Positions 53,583-62,335 of a DNA stretch of 64,000 nucleotides are shown here, one piece after another. The stretch lies in contig NZ_JBBVMF010000010.1 of assembly GCF_038150125.1 (NCBI RefSeq), positions 62,001 through 126,000 of the forward strand, in the 5' to 3' direction. How positions within the stretch are numbered: position 1 is the stretch's first letter; every line of letters starts with the position of its first letter. A model generated the notes under the pieces. It was not told the DNA's origin. It ran no database searches and saw only the letters and a list, made by a program, of their open reading frames with translations. The DNA is from SW132 sp038150125. GTDB taxonomy: Bacteria > Bacteroidota > Rhodothermia > Balneolales > Balneolaceae. Position numbers and translations under genes: made by a program.

Positions 53583-53976
53583 GTACTGCTTGATCTCCGA
53601 AGCTTCAGCGCAGGAGGTCCGGGCCCACTTTTATATTTTGGGATGAATTCAGGGCAAAAATGCCCATTTATGCACTTCTGCACCCCAAAAATCCCTAAAA
53701 CTTACAGTTTGAAAGCGACCTAAAGTGACCGGAAACGAGTCACTCGATCACTTTCACTCCCATTCGTGGGGCCACTTTGGGGCCAAGATATAAGAGAGAG
53801 TGCTAATCAGGGTCTATTTTAGAGAGAGAATGTGGTCTCGATAAGAAAGTCATATTATAAGAATCTACCCAAGTTGTGGTTAAAAGCCTCCGTGGTTCAA
53901 ATTCACTTCTATATTTCAGTTTCCAACAAAGATTTATTCTTTTAAGTTAACTGAAACACTCTTCTCAGTTTTTAGC
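53583..53976. other. 394-bp gap with tRNA-end relic and short repeats
   Basis: Contains CCGGGCCCACTT (53619-53630), the small hairpin GGGCA-AAAA-TGCCC (53652-53665), an AAAGTGA...TCACTTT inverted repeat (about 53724-53755) and a doubled TGGGGCCA (about 53766-53784). No gene is seen. It separates the tRNA cluster from the primase-helicase gene. Confidence 0.5.
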
Positions 53977-55389
53977 ATGCCAATCACTGCTCAGCAAATC
54001 AAACTCTTCCAATCTCTTTTCAAAGGTCGGGAAGATGTGTATGCCAGACGCTGGGAAAAGGAGGGTCGCAGCGGATATATGCCGGCTTATGATGTGGATT
54101 GGGAACGGTATGAGAAGCATAAAGCGCTTGGCGGGACATTTCAGGATTTCAAACACAAAACGTTATCACCTCTGACACCACACGTCATCAAAAATCATTT
54201 GTTGGGTAAAGAAACGGTTGGAATCTACCCGCTGCTGAAGAATAATACATCTTGGTTTTTAGCGGCTGACTTTGACGGGGAGAACTGGCTGGATGAAAGC
54301 CGCCGATTCATCAATATCTGCAAGCAGTATCAAATTCCTGCTTATTTAGAACGGTCCAGATCCGGAAACGGAGGTCATGTGTGGATCTTTTTCCAGGAAC
54401 CGTATCCCGCCTGGAAGAGCAGGAAAATTGCTTTCAATCTGTTGCGAAACGCAGGCATACTTTCGGAGTTTGAAAAAGACGCAAGTTTCGACCGACTGTT
54501 CCCAAATCAGGATTCACATTCTGGTAAAGGATTTGGACACTTGATTGCCCTGCCGCTCAATAAAAACCGTATGGCTGATGGAAACAGCTCATTCATTGAT
54601 CCCGAAACCGAGCAGGCGCTCAATGATCAGTGGAGCTTTTTGGAGAGTATTCAGAAAGTAACAACTGCTGAACTTGATCAGATCTACCGCTCAATTTATC
54701 ATTCTTCTTCAAAATCTACCGTAAGTCCTTCTGCATCCAGCGAAACGCTTCAAATTGTCTTGAGCAATCAGGTGAAGCTAAACAGAGAAAAGCTATCTCC
54801 TGAAATTATTAAATATATCCGGGATGAGCTAAATTTTATCAATTCGGACTACTTGGTGAAAAAGCGGATGGGGCGAAGTACCTGGCAGATAGAAAGATAC
54901 TTCAAACTAATTGATGAGCAGGATGACAGCATCACAATACCCAGAGGGTTCTTACCGAAACTGATTGCTTTTGCTCAAAAACAGGATATTCAATATAGCA
55001 TTGAGGATCGGCGTAAGAAGCTCTCTCCGGTTATTTTCCATTCAAGTATAAAACTTCACGCATGGCAGCAAGAAGCATTAGAGCCGACAACAAAAAAGGA
55101 CTTTGGCGTGCTTGTAGCTCCGCCCGGATCTGGGAAAACAATTATGGCGCTGGAGCTCGTTGTCCGAAAACACCAGCCGGCCCTCATAGTGGTGCATCGC
55201 AAGCAGCTGTTCGATCAATGGATTGACCGAATTGAATCTTTTTTCGGGATTCCTGAACGGGAGATTGGCAGGTATTCCGGATCTCATAAAAAAGAGGGAA
55301 AGATAATTTCAGTAGGGATGATTCAAACCCTGAAACAGCAGGAAATCAGTGAAAAAATAAGATTCATTCGGGACAATTATTGTGGATGA
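53977..55389 (+). CDS. TOTE-type primase-helicase, N-terminal part (frameshifted)
   Basis: 470 residues. The N-terminal domain is the archaeo-eukaryotic primase type described for TOTE conflict systems: TVGIYPLLKNN, FLAADFDGENW with the DxD pair (Asp98, Asp100), and ERSRSGNGGHVWIFF with His134. A superfamily-2 helicase follows: Walker A VAPPGSGKTIMALEL near residue 384, then LIVVHRKQLFDQW and VGMIQTL. The frame ends CG-stop just before the Walker B motif, which continues in another frame at 55376 (IIVDECHH). A single extra A at 55375 explains the break. The primase-helicase is thought to act in defence or conflict; no other TOTE component is adjacent. Confidence 0.85.
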   Translation: MPITAQQIKLFQSLFKGREDVYARRWEKEGRSGYMPAYDVDWERYEKHKALGGTFQDFKHKTLSPLTPHVIKNHLLGKETVGIYPLLKNNTSWFLAADFDGENWLDESRRFINICKQYQIPAYLERSRSGNGGHVWIFFQEPYPAWKSRKIAFNLLRNAGILSEFEKDASFDRLFPNQDSHSGKGFGHLIALPLNKNRMADGNSSFIDPETEQALNDQWSFLESIQKVTTAELDQIYRSIYHSSSKSTVSPSASSETLQIVLSNQVKLNREKLSPEIIKYIRDELNFINSDYLVKKRMGRSTWQIERYFKLIDEQDDSITIPRGFLPKLIAFAQKQDIQYSIEDRRKKLSPVIFHSSIKLHAWQQEALEPTTKKDFGVLVAPPGSGKTIMALELVVRKHQPALIVVHRKQLFDQWIDRIESFFGIPEREIGRYSGSHKKEGKIISVGMIQTLKQQEISEKIRFIRDNYCG

Positions 55390-56128
55390 ATGCCATCATG
55401 TTCCGGCGAAGACATTTCGAGAATGCATCACCCAGTATAAATCCTATTATTTGTATGGGCTCACGGCCACCCCGATGCGGAAGAATAATGATGAAAACCT
55501 GATTTACGTTTATATCGGAAATATTCTGTCTGAAATACCTTCGGATTATCTTAATTCTGATAAATCCGCAACTATTCAGATTAACATCAGAAATACAAAA
55601 CTGCAGGTCCCGTTTGATTATAAGGTTGATGATTACGAAACTCTTTCAAGAATACTGGTCCATGACACTGCCCGAAATCAGCTAATCGTCGACGATCTGA
55701 AAAAAGTTACAGATCAGAAAAAGACCGTTTTACTGCTTACAGAGCGTAAAGCCCATATCGAGGTACTGAACCTTTATCTGAAAGAACAGTTTGAGACCAT
55801 TAGCCTGAGCGGGGACGACTCCAAAGGAAGCCAGCTATCTAAAATGAAACAGATCCGGGCGGGTCATTTTCAGATTGTGCTGTCCACCGGCCAGTTTTTT
55901 GGCGAAGGAATCGACGTGGATCGGTTTGACTGCCTGTTCCTGGTTTACCCGTTTGCCTTTAAAGGGAAGTTGATTCAGTATATCGGCCGGATAACGCGGT
56001 CGAACCAGCTGCCTGTGATATATGATTATCGTGATCGTCAGATCAGTTATTTTGAGAAGTTATTCAAAAAGAGGAACCGGTTTTACAATGACATTCGAAA
56101 AGCCAATCAGGTAACACTGGATTTGTAG
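55382..56128 (+). CDS. TOTE-type primase-helicase, C-terminal part (frameshifted)
   Basis: 248 residues continuing the same protein in a +1 frame: VDECHHVPAKTF (Walker B, DECH), YGLTATPMRKN (motif III region), then the second helicase domain with VLLLTERKAHIEVL, STGQFFGEGIDVDRFDCLFL and QYIGRITRS (motif VI). Joined, the two parts give a primase-helicase of about 717 residues without other lesions. The GTG at 55382 is only the first possible start codon in this frame and is not a natural start. The gene is either freshly inactivated, a sequencing error, or subject to frameshifting. Confidence 0.82.
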   Translation: MDECHHVPAKTFRECITQYKSYYLYGLTATPMRKNNDENLIYVYIGNILSEIPSDYLNSDKSATIQINIRNTKLQVPFDYKVDDYETLSRILVHDTARNQLIVDDLKKVTDQKKTVLLLTERKAHIEVLNLYLKEQFETISLSGDDSKGSQLSKMKQIRAGHFQIVLSTGQFFGEGIDVDRFDCLFLVYPFAFKGKLIQYIGRITRSNQLPVIYDYRDRQISYFEKLFKKRNRFYNDIRKANQVTLDL

Positions 56129-56414
56129 AGGGCTTGCTCCAAAAAGAGGCCATTGACAGAAAACCTTTTTTTCAGATTTCCATTTTATCACTATACTATC
56201 GAGTGAGCGAAGAAATATCCTGACCCGCTCTCTCAAACAAAAAATGTTTGAATGATTTTATCCATGAACCCGGGCCGATTATGCTTCAGGGAGATCACGG
56301 ACCTATTGAATTTAGAAAACTTGTGATAACTCCGTCTTCAAATTAATTCTCATAAAGTAGTCACCCATTAACGGGCAGAGCGGTTCATTGCCGCTCTGTG
56401 CATCCCGGATGTAT

Positions 56415-57821
56415 TTATGCTATCTCTTTCATGTTGACAGGGTCCCAACGTATCATTCGCTCTTCATCCATGCTGGTGTTCGTTAGCAGGGCGGGAGCTG
56501 CTGCACGGAACCCAAATGTAGAATCTTCAAAGACAGGAGATCCGTTTCGAATTGAGTCAAAGAAGTTCACGAAGTGATCCAGTCTTGAGTCGTACCCATC
56601 AGGAGTGCGATATTCTTCGGTCTGATTCATTTCGGGTTGAAACTGTACTTCGCCGGCATGTTCTTGCTTGAAATTTTGTATGAACTCTTCCTGAACCACT
56701 TCTGAAAATGTGAGCAGAGAGTTATAGCCTTTGAGATCTTCCAATGTGGGTTCTCTACGCGGAATCCGGGTTAATTTTACATTATTTCCCGGAGATACCT
56801 CCATCGCACCTTCATCGCCGATAAACTGAAATCGCGTACCCGTACCGCCGCCATCAGCCAGGTTACTTTGCAAAGTAAGTGTAAAATCGGGGTGATTGTC
56901 TGTTTCGGGATAGTGATACTGGCCGTTGATCACATCAGGTGCTTCTCGTCCGTCAAACCAGGAACGCAGGCCACCGGCAGCAGCTATGCGTGTTGGCCCC
57001 GCAGAGCCCAATACTGTATGAATACCCGTGAAAAGGTGTACGAAAAGATCACCGGGAACGCCTGTTCCGTAATCATCATAGCATCTCCATCTGAAGAACC
57101 GTTTTGGGTCCCAGGATACATCGGGAGCATTTCCAAGGAATGTGTCCCAATCCACCGTTTCAGGAGTAGCATCTTCAGGCATAGAATATTGCCAGGCTCC
57201 CAGAGAAGAGTTACGGTTATAGACGGCCACTACTTGGTTCAATGTCCCGATAGCTCCGGATTCATACAACTCTTTTGCTTTCAAAAAGATCAGGTCGCTG
57301 GTAAACTGGCTGCCAACCTGCAGAACAGCATCGCTGTTACGGTCTGCATTGATTACGTCTGCCCCCTCTTCAATTTTTTGGACCATTGGTTTTTCACAAT
57401 AAACATGTTTACCGGCCTCCAGGAAATCAATTGAATGCCGGGCGTGCCAATGGTCTGGCGTGCACAGAAGAACGGCATCCACATCATCCCGATTCAAGAT
57501 TTCACGATAATCTTTAGTTGTAAATACATCTTTACCAAACACCTCTTTAGTTCGTACAAGACGTGAATCATAACAATCGGCTGCAGCTACTAACTCCACC
57601 CCGGGAACTTCAAGTGCGGTGGGCGTATCATAATGAGCAATAATTCCCATGCCTATTGTAGCGATTTGGATACGGTCATTTGCTGCAAACTTTTTTTTCC
57701 AGTCCCGGCTCTTAAGTTCTTCATAGCGACTTGCTGCTTCTCCCTTAAAAGGATTAAAAGCCAGGCCAGCCATACCAAAAGCACTGTTTCTTAGAAAATT
57801 CTTGCGAGAAATATCAGACAT
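56415..57821 (-). CDS. Gfo/Idh/MocA-family oxidoreductase, exported
   Basis: The 468-residue product has a twin-arginine-like N-terminus (SRKNFLRNSAFGMAGLAFNPF). The Rossmann segment is IATIGMGIIAHYDTPTALEV, followed by LLCTPDHWHARHSIDFLEAG, VYCEKPM, and the C-terminal domain with a GTGVPGDLFVHLFTGIH pattern. It differs from the protein at 31879 in having no GGGILSDWGAHMFD block, but belongs to the same broad family of secreted dehydrogenases. It is followed 175 bp downstream on the same strand by... no gene; upstream lies the DUF1080 lipoprotein gene in the same orientation, so the two probably form one operon acting on 3-keto sugars. Confidence 0.9.
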   Translation of the reverse strand: MSDISRKNFLRNSAFGMAGLAFNPFKGEAASRYEELKSRDWKKKFAANDRIQIATIGMGIIAHYDTPTALEVPGVELVAAADCYDSRLVRTKEVFGKDVFTTKDYREILNRDDVDAVLLCTPDHWHARHSIDFLEAGKHVYCEKPMVQKIEEGADVINADRNSDAVLQVGSQFTSDLIFLKAKELYESGAIGTLNQVVAVYNRNSSLGAWQYSMPEDATPETVDWDTFLGNAPDVSWDPKRFFRWRCYDDYGTGVPGDLFVHLFTGIHTVLGSAGPTRIAAAGGLRSWFDGREAPDVINGQYHYPETDNHPDFTLTLQSNLADGGGTGTRFQFIGDEGAMEVSPGNNVKLTRIPRREPTLEDLKGYNSLLTFSEVVQEEFIQNFKQEHAGEVQFQPEMNQTEEYRTPDGYDSRLDHFVNFFDSIRNGSPVFEDSTFGFRAAAPALLTNTSMDEERMIRWDPVNMKEIA

Positions 57822-57995
57822 GGTAAACTCCTTGTTAAGTGATCAAAAGTTGGTATTTGTGCTTAAAATCAGAATGATTATTTAATATCGACTAAAAATT
57901 ACTTTTAACTCTGGCAGATTATCTTACTGTTGTTCGTTTCATCAAATCGGGGGCTGAAAATGATTGCTAAAAAATTCGCCAATTCGTGAAAGAGA

Positions 57996-58754
57996 TCAAA
58001 TCTCCTTAATGTAAATATTTCGAAATTGAACAAGGGAAGGTGAACTTGCCCATTCTCCATCAACTTTGTTGCCGTGATGCTGAAGTGCAATAGGTCCGCG
58101 ATCGTCTACATCGGGAAGCTGCACATCTTCAATGATTGTTTGTTCATTGAGGACGACAGTCAAACGGTCTCCTATCATCGTAATTTCAAACGTATTCCAC
58201 TCACCGATGTGATTATCAGCGAACGTTGAGGGTGTAACTCCGGCAACTACCTCAGGTGGCATATTGGAATCCATTCTGTATCCGTAAACTTCACCTGAAC
58301 CGATTGGCCAGCTCCAAATATTAACCTGGGCTTTCGACATTCCACGCAAATAGATACCTGAATCGGCATCAGGGACTGACATTCTGATAGCCTCACCATT
58401 GGCATTCAGTTGATGAGAACCATCAGGCCGAATGATTGGAACATTTGGATTGGTAAAGGGAGTATCTTTAAGCCGCCAATCGATGCGGAGAACAAAATCT
58501 CCATAGTCATCCTCTGTCCAGAGGTTTTTATCTCCTTCCGCTTCACTCATTGCATCGTAATCAATTACCCCGTCTATGACCTGCCAGTGACCGCCATCAC
58601 CTTCGGGAATCATCCATCCGGAAAGGTCCTGTCCATTAAAAATAGACGTATAATCATCGTTCTGGCCATTACTTTCCGTACACGTTACGATAAATGCGAA
58701 AAAAAAGAGTGTAATAGCTAGAAGTTTAATTTTTGTAATGTAGAGATTATTCAT
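57996..58754 (-). CDS. DUF1080 (3-keto-disaccharide hydrolase-like) lipoprotein
   Basis: The 252-residue product has a lipobox FIVTC (Cys about 25). The DUF1080 domain shows FNGQDLSGWMIPEGDGGHWQ, GDFVLRIDWRL, DSGIYLRG, GEWNTFEITMIGDRLTVVLN, and the closing GPIALQHHGNKVDGEWASSP-then-VQFRNIYIKEI. Concanavalin-like members cleave 3-keto-glycosides produced by Gfo/Idh/MocA dehydrogenases. It lies 174 bp upstream of such a gene on the same strand, supporting a joint role in disaccharide or glucoside oxidation. Confidence 0.88.
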   Translation of the reverse strand: MNNLYITKIKLLAITLFFFAFIVTCTESNGQNDDYTSIFNGQDLSGWMIPEGDGGHWQVIDGVIDYDAMSEAEGDKNLWTEDDYGDFVLRIDWRLKDTPFTNPNVPIIRPDGSHQLNANGEAIRMSVPDADSGIYLRGMSKAQVNIWSWPIGSGEVYGYRMDSNMPPEVVAGVTPSTFADNHIGEWNTFEITMIGDRLTVVLNEQTIIEDVQLPDVDDRGPIALQHHGNKVDGEWASSPSLVQFRNIYIKEI

Positions 58755-59568
58755 AAGTCAAAATATTTGATTCAGTTAGCTGAACAATTGATCGGGATTG
58801 TCAATTAAAAAGGCCGTTAACCTGAATATATCACAGTAATTTAATTGAAATATGTATAGTTACATGCGATATATAAGTTAAGATCAAATGTTACGTGTTT
58901 AACAAAGGTACTGAGTCTTCACGGCAAAAATTTAACGCTTCGTTTCGTTTTCCTAAAGAATCAATAAGTGAAAGGGTAAAATCGCTTGCTCAAAAATCCT
59001 TCAGCTGCACAACTTTACCGCCGCTATGTCATCTTAGCCTTGCTGAGCGTTAAATTTTTTAGTGAAATAACTGGAACAATATATAAATATAGTTGAGATA
59101 ATCGAGTGGAAGGAGATAAATTCTCAAAATGATATGGCCTTAGAGTTTAATCGCTCAGAGTTTTATCGAAAAGTTGGGGTTAATCCAAGTAGCCATAAGC
59201 CATAATTAAAGGTTTTAGCTACCGATTTGAACACAGCTTTTATAAACATAGCAGATAGCCTGCAATGTTCTTTGTACTCTACCTATATGTGTGGGCCTTT
59301 GGAGAATTAGAAAAATTAAAAGTCGCTGCTCAGGTTGGTGAATACAATGCTGAGGGTTTGAACTATTTAGTGATGGTGAATAAATAAGGTTCTATGTTAA
59401 TCGGGACAGGATCGTATTGTTGACTTCAAAATACCAGTGTAGATTGGAATTGTATTTTACAAGAATAAAAGGGTATTTATTTTTACCCACACCTATCAAC
59501 ATAGCCATAAATAAAAAAGCCCGGCTAAAAACCGGGCTTCGTAATATTTAAAAGAAAAGTATACCGCT
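58755..59568. other. 814-bp AT-rich gap; possible remnant of a regulator gene
   Basis: No intact gene. On the plus strand, 59101-59300 in one frame reads INSQNDMALEFNRSEFYRKV, then VNPSS, a TAA, and LKVLATDLNTAFINIADSLQ. This is faintly like an XRE-type HTH (SQxDxA...NPS...LxxIADxL), too decayed to name firmly. Confidence 0.25.
59518..59538 (-). terminator. Intrinsic terminator of the cupin gene
   Basis: Perfect 7-bp stem AGCCCGG (59518-59524)/CCGGGCT (59532-59538) with a 7-nt loop. Read on the minus strand it is followed by TTTTTTATTTATG. It starts 31 nt past the cupin stop codon. Confidence 0.85.
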
Positions 59569-59892
59569 TCACTGTAGATGAGCAGGAGGGGATGTTGCTT
59601 CAATGGCCGTAAATGTTTCGAGGATCTTATATTTGTGTTCAGATCCCTTGGGTACAAAGTAAGAGTCGCCCTCGGTAAGTTCTTTTACCTCGTCAGCCAG
59701 GTGAAGCTCTGCTTTGCCTTTAAGAACATAACCAACTGTTTCGTAGGCACTTCGATGAAATTCTTTATCCGCGCCGGGCTCTTCATTTTTCCAGATTCTG
59801 AGTCCAACGTTTTCACCCGTTGCCAGGATTTCTTTGGGTGTATCTTTTTCCGGCAATTTTCCTTTTGATGTTTCTTCTATCTCTGAATTCAT
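59569..59892 (-). CDS. Small single-domain cupin protein
   Basis: The 107-residue product is a cupin_2 beta barrel: EVKELTEGDSYFVPKGSEHKYK holds the second motif, and EFHRSAYETVGYVLKGKAELHL the first. Metal-site His residues appear in FHRSAYE and SEHKY. No signal peptide. Cupins of this size bind small ligands or act as isomerases; no substrate is evident. It is monocistronic with its own terminator. Confidence 0.85.
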   Translation of the reverse strand: MNSEIEETSKGKLPEKDTPKEILATGENVGLRIWKNEEPGADKEFHRSAYETVGYVLKGKAELHLADEVKELTEGDSYFVPKGSEHKYKILETFTAIEATSPPAHLQ

Positions 59893-60248
59893 AATAGTTT
59901 TTATATAATTAGTTAATCTTTACTTCTTATAAAACACAGGTCGCGCCTCAGTCATTTCATAAGGATATTTATTTCATCAAAAAGGCAAAAGGATAAGTGC
60001 CGGCGTAACAGGTCGTAGTCTAATCTGAATATTATTATAATGATAATCGTGAGGGACCAGGTTCTTAAATAAATAGCATGATTTCGATTCATCAGACAGG
60101 AGCATATTATGGTGAGGAATAGTGACTGTATATTTGCGCGATTTATTTTGAATTTTCAGGCAGCAATTAATTGTTAGGATAAATAAAGAGGTTAAAAATT
60201 CCTCTAATACACATATCAAGATTAATAATAAAATATAAGGAGAGTATT

Positions 60249-61139
60249 ATGATTGCAGTTACAGGAGCAACCGGCACGATTGGAAGTGAACTCATCAGGC
60301 TATTGTCTGAGTCTGGCGTTGAAGCAAAAGCACTATCCCGTAATCCGCCAAGAAAATCGGAGCTTCCGAATATAACCTGGGTCGAGTGCGATTTAGAAGA
60401 CCCGGACTCACTGAGAGACGCTTTTTCAGGATGCGATAAACTGTTTCTTCTAACCGGGAATACGGAAAAGATGGTGACATTACAGACGAACGCCATCGAG
60501 GCTGCTAACAAAGCGGGCATTAAACATGTGGTTAAGTTATCGGCTCTTGGGGCGTCTGAACACTCCAAATCAATAATTGGTGTTTGGCACTATATTGTCG
60601 AGGAGTATTTAAAAGAATCCGGACTGGGATGGACCATGCTCCGTCCTCACGTATATATGCAGAATCTAATTGAGCAGGAAGATTCAATCAATCGGGAAGA
60701 TGGGATGTTCTATTCACCATCCGGTGACGCTAAAATTCCCCTGATCGACACGCGGGATATTTCCCTGGCAGCCAAAGAGATATTATCCGGGGGCAGCCAT
60801 AGCGGAGAAACCTACACGCTGTCGGGACCAGAGGCGATTTCGTACCATGACTGCGCTGCCGTTCTCTCTGATGTTTTGGCCCATACGGTAGAGTATGTCC
60901 CGGAATCGTTTGATGACGCCTGGACCAGAATGCGAGACCAGGATTTTCCAATCTGGCTGATCAGCGGCCAGCTTGCCCTGGCAGAGTACCACAGGGAAGG
61001 TAAAGGCACCCAAATTATTACCGACTCAGTTAAAGAGATCACCGGGCAGGAGCCCCGTTCGTTCGAAGCATTTGCAAAGGATTACTTTGGTGACCTGGAG
61101 TGGAAAGAGTTGTGGAGATCTCCTTTGGGTGAAAGTTAA
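60249..61139 (+). CDS. NmrA-like NAD(P)-binding reductase (atypical SDR)
   Basis: The 296-residue product opens with the Rossmann motif IAVTGATGTIGSELIRLL and keeps the NmrA/azoreductase-like pattern: VKALSRNPPRKSELPN, LTGNTEKMVTLQTNAIEAA, HVVKLSALGAS, WTMLRPHVYMQNL, IPLIDTRDISLAA and SGETYTLSGPEAISYHD. Such proteins are quinone reductases or redox sensors. A TATATTTG box (60129-60136) lies 113 bp upstream on the same strand and could be its -7 element. Confidence 0.88.
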   Translation: MIAVTGATGTIGSELIRLLSESGVEAKALSRNPPRKSELPNITWVECDLEDPDSLRDAFSGCDKLFLLTGNTEKMVTLQTNAIEAANKAGIKHVVKLSALGASEHSKSIIGVWHYIVEEYLKESGLGWTMLRPHVYMQNLIEQEDSINREDGMFYSPSGDAKIPLIDTRDISLAAKEILSGGSHSGETYTLSGPEAISYHDCAAVLSDVLAHTVEYVPESFDDAWTRMRDQDFPIWLISGQLALAEYHREGKGTQIITDSVKEITGQEPRSFEAFAKDYFGDLEWKELWRSPLGES

Positions 61140-61482
61140 GTGGTGCAGCTGTTTTTATAGAACCGATTAAAGGTAAAGCAAGACACAAGATCCGCCCACA
61201 GGAGCTATAACCGAGCGGGTTTTTTAAGCTTATTGAGGCTGTCCAAAAAAGGCGTTTAATAAAGAACTTTACTGTCAATATTGTCATGCCGGACCCGATC
61301 CGGTATCTCCTGCCTATATTGAAACGGGAAATCCCGCATCAAGCACGGGATGACGCCCTTTTGGAGAATCTCAGTGTTAGGTATAAGTCGTTCGTTATGC
61401 CATTGTATTACGTTTTGGACAACAAATAAAACTTATCACTATCTTCAGATGGTTAATGTCAACTTTACAGCCTAACTGCAAC

Positions 61483-62238
61483 ATGAGATTCATCCCTCTT
61501 CTTCTATGTATATTAATGGTTAACTGTCAGGCCGAGCCTGAAAAAGCAATGGTAGATGAAACCGAAACTCAGGCGATAAATCAGGTCTCGTTCCCCGAGA
61601 ACAGATCCGTAGAATTTGTAACCGGTCAGTTTGAGTTTGAGGATCATCCTGATTTTGTACGTGTTGCCGATAGTCTGTCTGACAAGGAGATTTATCTACA
61701 GAAACCGACATACGAAGCTTTCCTGGATATGGCGGCACATGCGGAAGCGGATGGTGTTGAGCTGATAGTTATTTCAGGTACGCGAAACTTTATGGTTCAA
61801 AAATTTATATGGGACCGTAAATGGGAAAACTCAGAGGAAGAAACAGGGATGGCCAAAGCGAGAGACATATTGCTATACAGCTCCATGCCAATGACGTCGC
61901 GCCACCACTGGGGGACCGATATTGACCTCAACAATCTGACCAATAGCTGGTTTAAAGAGGGAGAAGGAAAGATAGTGTACGACTGGCTCACGACTCACGC
62001 CAACGACTACGGATTCTATCAGCCCTACACCGATAAATCGCTGAATGGCCGCAACGGCTATGAGGAGGAGAGATGGCACTGGACGTACATGCCATTGGCT
62101 GATCATTACCTGGAGTTCTACAATCAGAACATCACGAATGAAGATATCACCGGATTCGAAGGTTCTGATCTTGCACCACAGATTGATATGGTTGCCAACT
62201 ACGTGAATGGGGTTTCCGTGAAGGTGAAGAATTACTGA
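61483..62238 (+). CDS. VanY-type D-alanyl-D-alanine carboxypeptidase lipoprotein (M15B)
   Basis: Zinc peptidase that trims peptidoglycan stem peptides. The product is 251 residues from ATG 61483 (MRFIPLLLCILMVNC), where the lipobox MVNC makes it a lipoprotein; the ATG at 61456 would add nine residues ahead of the signal and is less likely. Zinc motifs are present: SRHHWGTDIDL (His and Asp ligands) and ERWHWTY (catalytic Glu and His ligand), with LIVISGTRNFMVQKFIW before them. Envelope location. No Van regulatory genes are nearby, so a housekeeping cell-wall role is likelier than resistance. Confidence 0.88.
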   Translation: MRFIPLLLCILMVNCQAEPEKAMVDETETQAINQVSFPENRSVEFVTGQFEFEDHPDFVRVADSLSDKEIYLQKPTYEAFLDMAAHAEADGVELIVISGTRNFMVQKFIWDRKWENSEEETGMAKARDILLYSSMPMTSRHHWGTDIDLNNLTNSWFKEGEGKIVYDWLTTHANDYGFYQPYTDKSLNGRNGYEEERWHWTYMPLADHYLEFYNQNITNEDITGFEGSDLAPQIDMVANYVNGVSVKVKNY

Positions 62239-62335
62239 TATGTCCAAAATTTAGGGGTAAGAACCGGTTTACCCGTTCCGAATCATTGGGAGATGATTGA
62301 CCTGAAAACTCTTCTCCTTGCATAAACATATCAAA

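Noticed and set aside
53583..53976. Prophage or integrative element attachment site with integrase
   Set aside because: Short repeats are present next to the tRNA, but no integrase gene or phage gene is found in the window.
61180..61230. Terminator after the NmrA-like gene (GCGGG followed by TTTTTT)
   Set aside because: The T-run is good but I could pair only about four stem bases, too weak to list.
61483..62238. Vancomycin-resistance determinant (VanY)
   Set aside because: The fold matches, but there are no vanHAX or regulator genes; a general cell-wall peptidase is more likely.
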